Of a DNA stretch of 64,000 nucleotides, positions 62,928-64,000 are shown piece after piece. The stretch spans positions 744,001-808,000 of the forward strand of contig NZ_CABPSN010000001.1 in NCBI RefSeq assembly GCF_902459565.1. The letters are read 5' to 3'. The position numbers were made by a program, and so were the translations under genes. Numbering within the stretch: position 1 is the first letter of the stretch; the number at the start of each line of letters is the position of its first letter. The notes beneath the pieces were generated by a model, which was not told the origin of the DNA, did not search any database, and saw only the letters and a program-made list of their open reading frames with translations. This stretch comes from Pandoraea aquatica. Lineage in GTDB: Bacteria; Pseudomonadota; Gammaproteobacteria; Burkholderiales; Burkholderiaceae.

Positions 62928-63716
62928 TCACCCCTTGTTGGTAGGTAATTGAACCGCTTCGATCTTCTTTGTACCCGCAGGCGGCCGGAACTCAAAAGTC
63001 GAGGGCTGGATGGAGAAGCCGGGTTGCCAGGAAAGGATCGAGATCGATTGCGGACGCGCATCATCGTCGGTACGCGTGACCACTACTTTGCGCGGCAACG
63101 GCTTGTCACCACTGGCGATCCATATCTGCCAGTCGATTCCGGACTGCCGGAACGCGTAGTGGTCGCACAGATCGTTCCCGACGTAGTCCTGCCCCGCGAA
63201 CATTGCCGAGTCGAATTTCTGGTGCTGTGCTTCGGGCGTTCCCCACGAAAAGAGGTCGGCGAGTGGCAACTCCACGCCGTATCGCTCCCGCAACGCTTCG
63301 ACCAGTTTGCCCACTGTCCCTTGGAAGGGCACGGAGGCGTAGTACTTCTGCTGTGGAGAAAACAATGTTGCTGTCCTCCCGTCGTAAATGATCTCACGTT
63401 CCGTGCGTGCGCTCTTCATGACGGCGCGCAACCGGTTCGGCCGGTCGACTTCAAGCGTAGCCCGCGCGCTGTGCTGAAGTTTTTGTCCGTCGGCCAGCAC
63501 GCGTTCCCCGGTCAGCTCCGTAAACACGCGAAATCGCTGGAGCGATTGCAGATAACTTCCCATCGTGTGCAGCATCTGAACCGCGTCCGGATCGACGCCG
63601 TTCGCCGGGGCAACTGGCGCGCTCGCAGGTGCTCCCTGCTGGGCCCATGCCGTCGTTCCCGTCGATGCTGCGCACGTCGTAAGCAGCATTAAGATTGCCA
63701 ACGCCTGTCGTCTCAT
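62928..63716 (-). CDS. DUF2092-family periplasmic protein
   Basis: A 262-aa exported protein (signal about 1-25, ending AWAQQ). The body is beta-rich with RLRAVMKSARTEREIIYDGR and FSPQQKYYASVPFQG, the DUF2092 hallmark region, and a C-terminal strand GFSIQPSTFEFRPPAG. The fold belongs to the LolA/LppX-like lipid-carrier class, so lipid or hydrophobe handling is plausible. First gene of a two-gene unit with the secreted 168-aa protein; divergent from the next response regulator across operator C. Confidence 0.85.
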   Translation of the reverse strand: MRRQALAILMLLTTCAASTGTTAWAQQGAPASAPVAPANGVDPDAVQMLHTMGSYLQSLQRFRVFTELTGERVLADGQKLQHSARATLEVDRPNRLRAVMKSARTEREIIYDGRTATLFSPQQKYYASVPFQGTVGKLVEALRERYGVELPLADLFSWGTPEAQHQKFDSAMFAGQDYVGNDLCDHYAFRQSGIDWQIWIASGDKPLPRKVVVTRTDDDARPQSISILSWQPGFSIQPSTFEFRPPAGTKKIEAVQLPTNKG

Positions 63717-63840
63717 CGTTACGCCTCAACTGGAAAAATACCGGTGATGAAAACGTGTCGATTTACCACATGCTCATGCGCGAGCGAGCGGCAGACACCC
63801 TCTGGCAATGTAGCTCGCAGAACCAGCAAAGCAAAGATGT

Positions 63841-63877
63841 TTGCCCGAAATTGCCCAATGGGGAATTTGCATTGCCC
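63841..63877. promoter_or_regulatory. Putative sulfatase-cluster operator C
   Basis: On the minus strand GGGCAAT occurs at 63871-63877 and 63850-63856, 21 bp apart, and GGGCAA again at 63841-63846, 10 bp further. The first copy is preceded by GGGACTTG as in operator B. It lies ~66 bp upstream of the response-regulator gene at 63943. Confidence 0.6.
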
Positions 63878-63942
63878 CAAGTCCCAATAGCCACTGTCTT
63901 GCATTCCAAAGAAAAATATAGCTATATGGACACGACCGCCTC

Positions 63943-64000
63943 ATGACCAAGTCAAGGAAGATCATCGTGATTCTTGAGGACGACACAGGTATGCGTCGCG
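63943..64000 (+). CDS. Response regulator, 5' end only
   Basis: The first 19 codons read MTKSRKIIVILEDDTGMRR, the start of a receiver domain with the acid pair of the phosphorylation pocket, like FixJ-type regulators. The gene runs off the window. It lies downstream of operator C. Confidence 0.8.
   Translation, partial: MTKSRKIIVILEDDTGMRR

Overview
The window reads as a chromosomal segment of a GC-rich betaproteobacterium of the family Burkholderiaceae; gene content and protein style suggest Pandoraea or a close relative, but this is inference because no rRNA or marker gene is present. The high-GC housekeeping half (1-28 kb) carries ordinary chromosomal genes. From about 28.6 to 51.2 kb the sequence becomes a mosaic with more AT-rich genes, phage and IS fragments and defence genes. 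From 51.4 kb to the end lies a compact sulfatase cluster.

Region 1-28 kb: the 3' end of cyanophycin synthetase; a LysR regulator divergent from an alpha/beta hydrolase and a MexEF-OprN-like RND efflux operon; an RcnB-like protein; an HPP-CBS membrane protein; a methionine aminopeptidase translationally coupled to a ParD-like protein; a very large glycine-rich autotransporter; a DUF2946 / TonB receptor pair; a pirin; an MFS exporter with divergent LysR; azurin; and a SugE/Gdx-type guanidinium exporter under a clear two-hairpin guanidine-II riboswitch. Downstream of sugE is a 132-bp hexanucleotide repeat tract and an orphan nuoA.

Region 28.6-51.2 kb (accessory island): two tandem small-RNA-like units, a tRNA-like 3' remnant and a broken integrase mark one edge. 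Then come an overlapping Dcm-like methyltransferase / Vsr / MvaI-type endonuclease unit, a RES-type toxin-antitoxin-like pair whose toxin 3' end runs into inovirus debris, and a filamentous-phage remnant. These are followed by a minus-strand array of Cap15-like protein, unknown 151-aa protein, CapV patatin phospholipase and CD-NTase; an integrase with four upstream repeats; a proteasome-like (Ntn-hydrolase) candidate; and a second, plus-strand Cap15 + CD-NTase operon. Two distinct CBASS loci thus lie within 9 kb, each with a Cap15-type membrane protein. The far edge holds small unknown genes, an IS3 transposase tail and a helicase fragment.

Region 51.4-64 kb (sulfatase cluster): an SdsA-type alkylsulfatase, an arylsulfatase with a formylglycine motif, a HAD-family lipoprotein and a radical-SAM sulfatase-maturating enzyme, an outer-membrane barrel, a FixJ-like response regulator overlapping a histidine kinase with a periplasmic binding-protein-like sensor, two secreted proteins, and the start of another response regulator. 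Three upstream regions share a GGGCAA element repeated at exactly 21-bp spacing, always on the strand opposite the downstream gene, with a half-site before a fourth gene; this looks like an unreported operator tying the cluster into one regulon.
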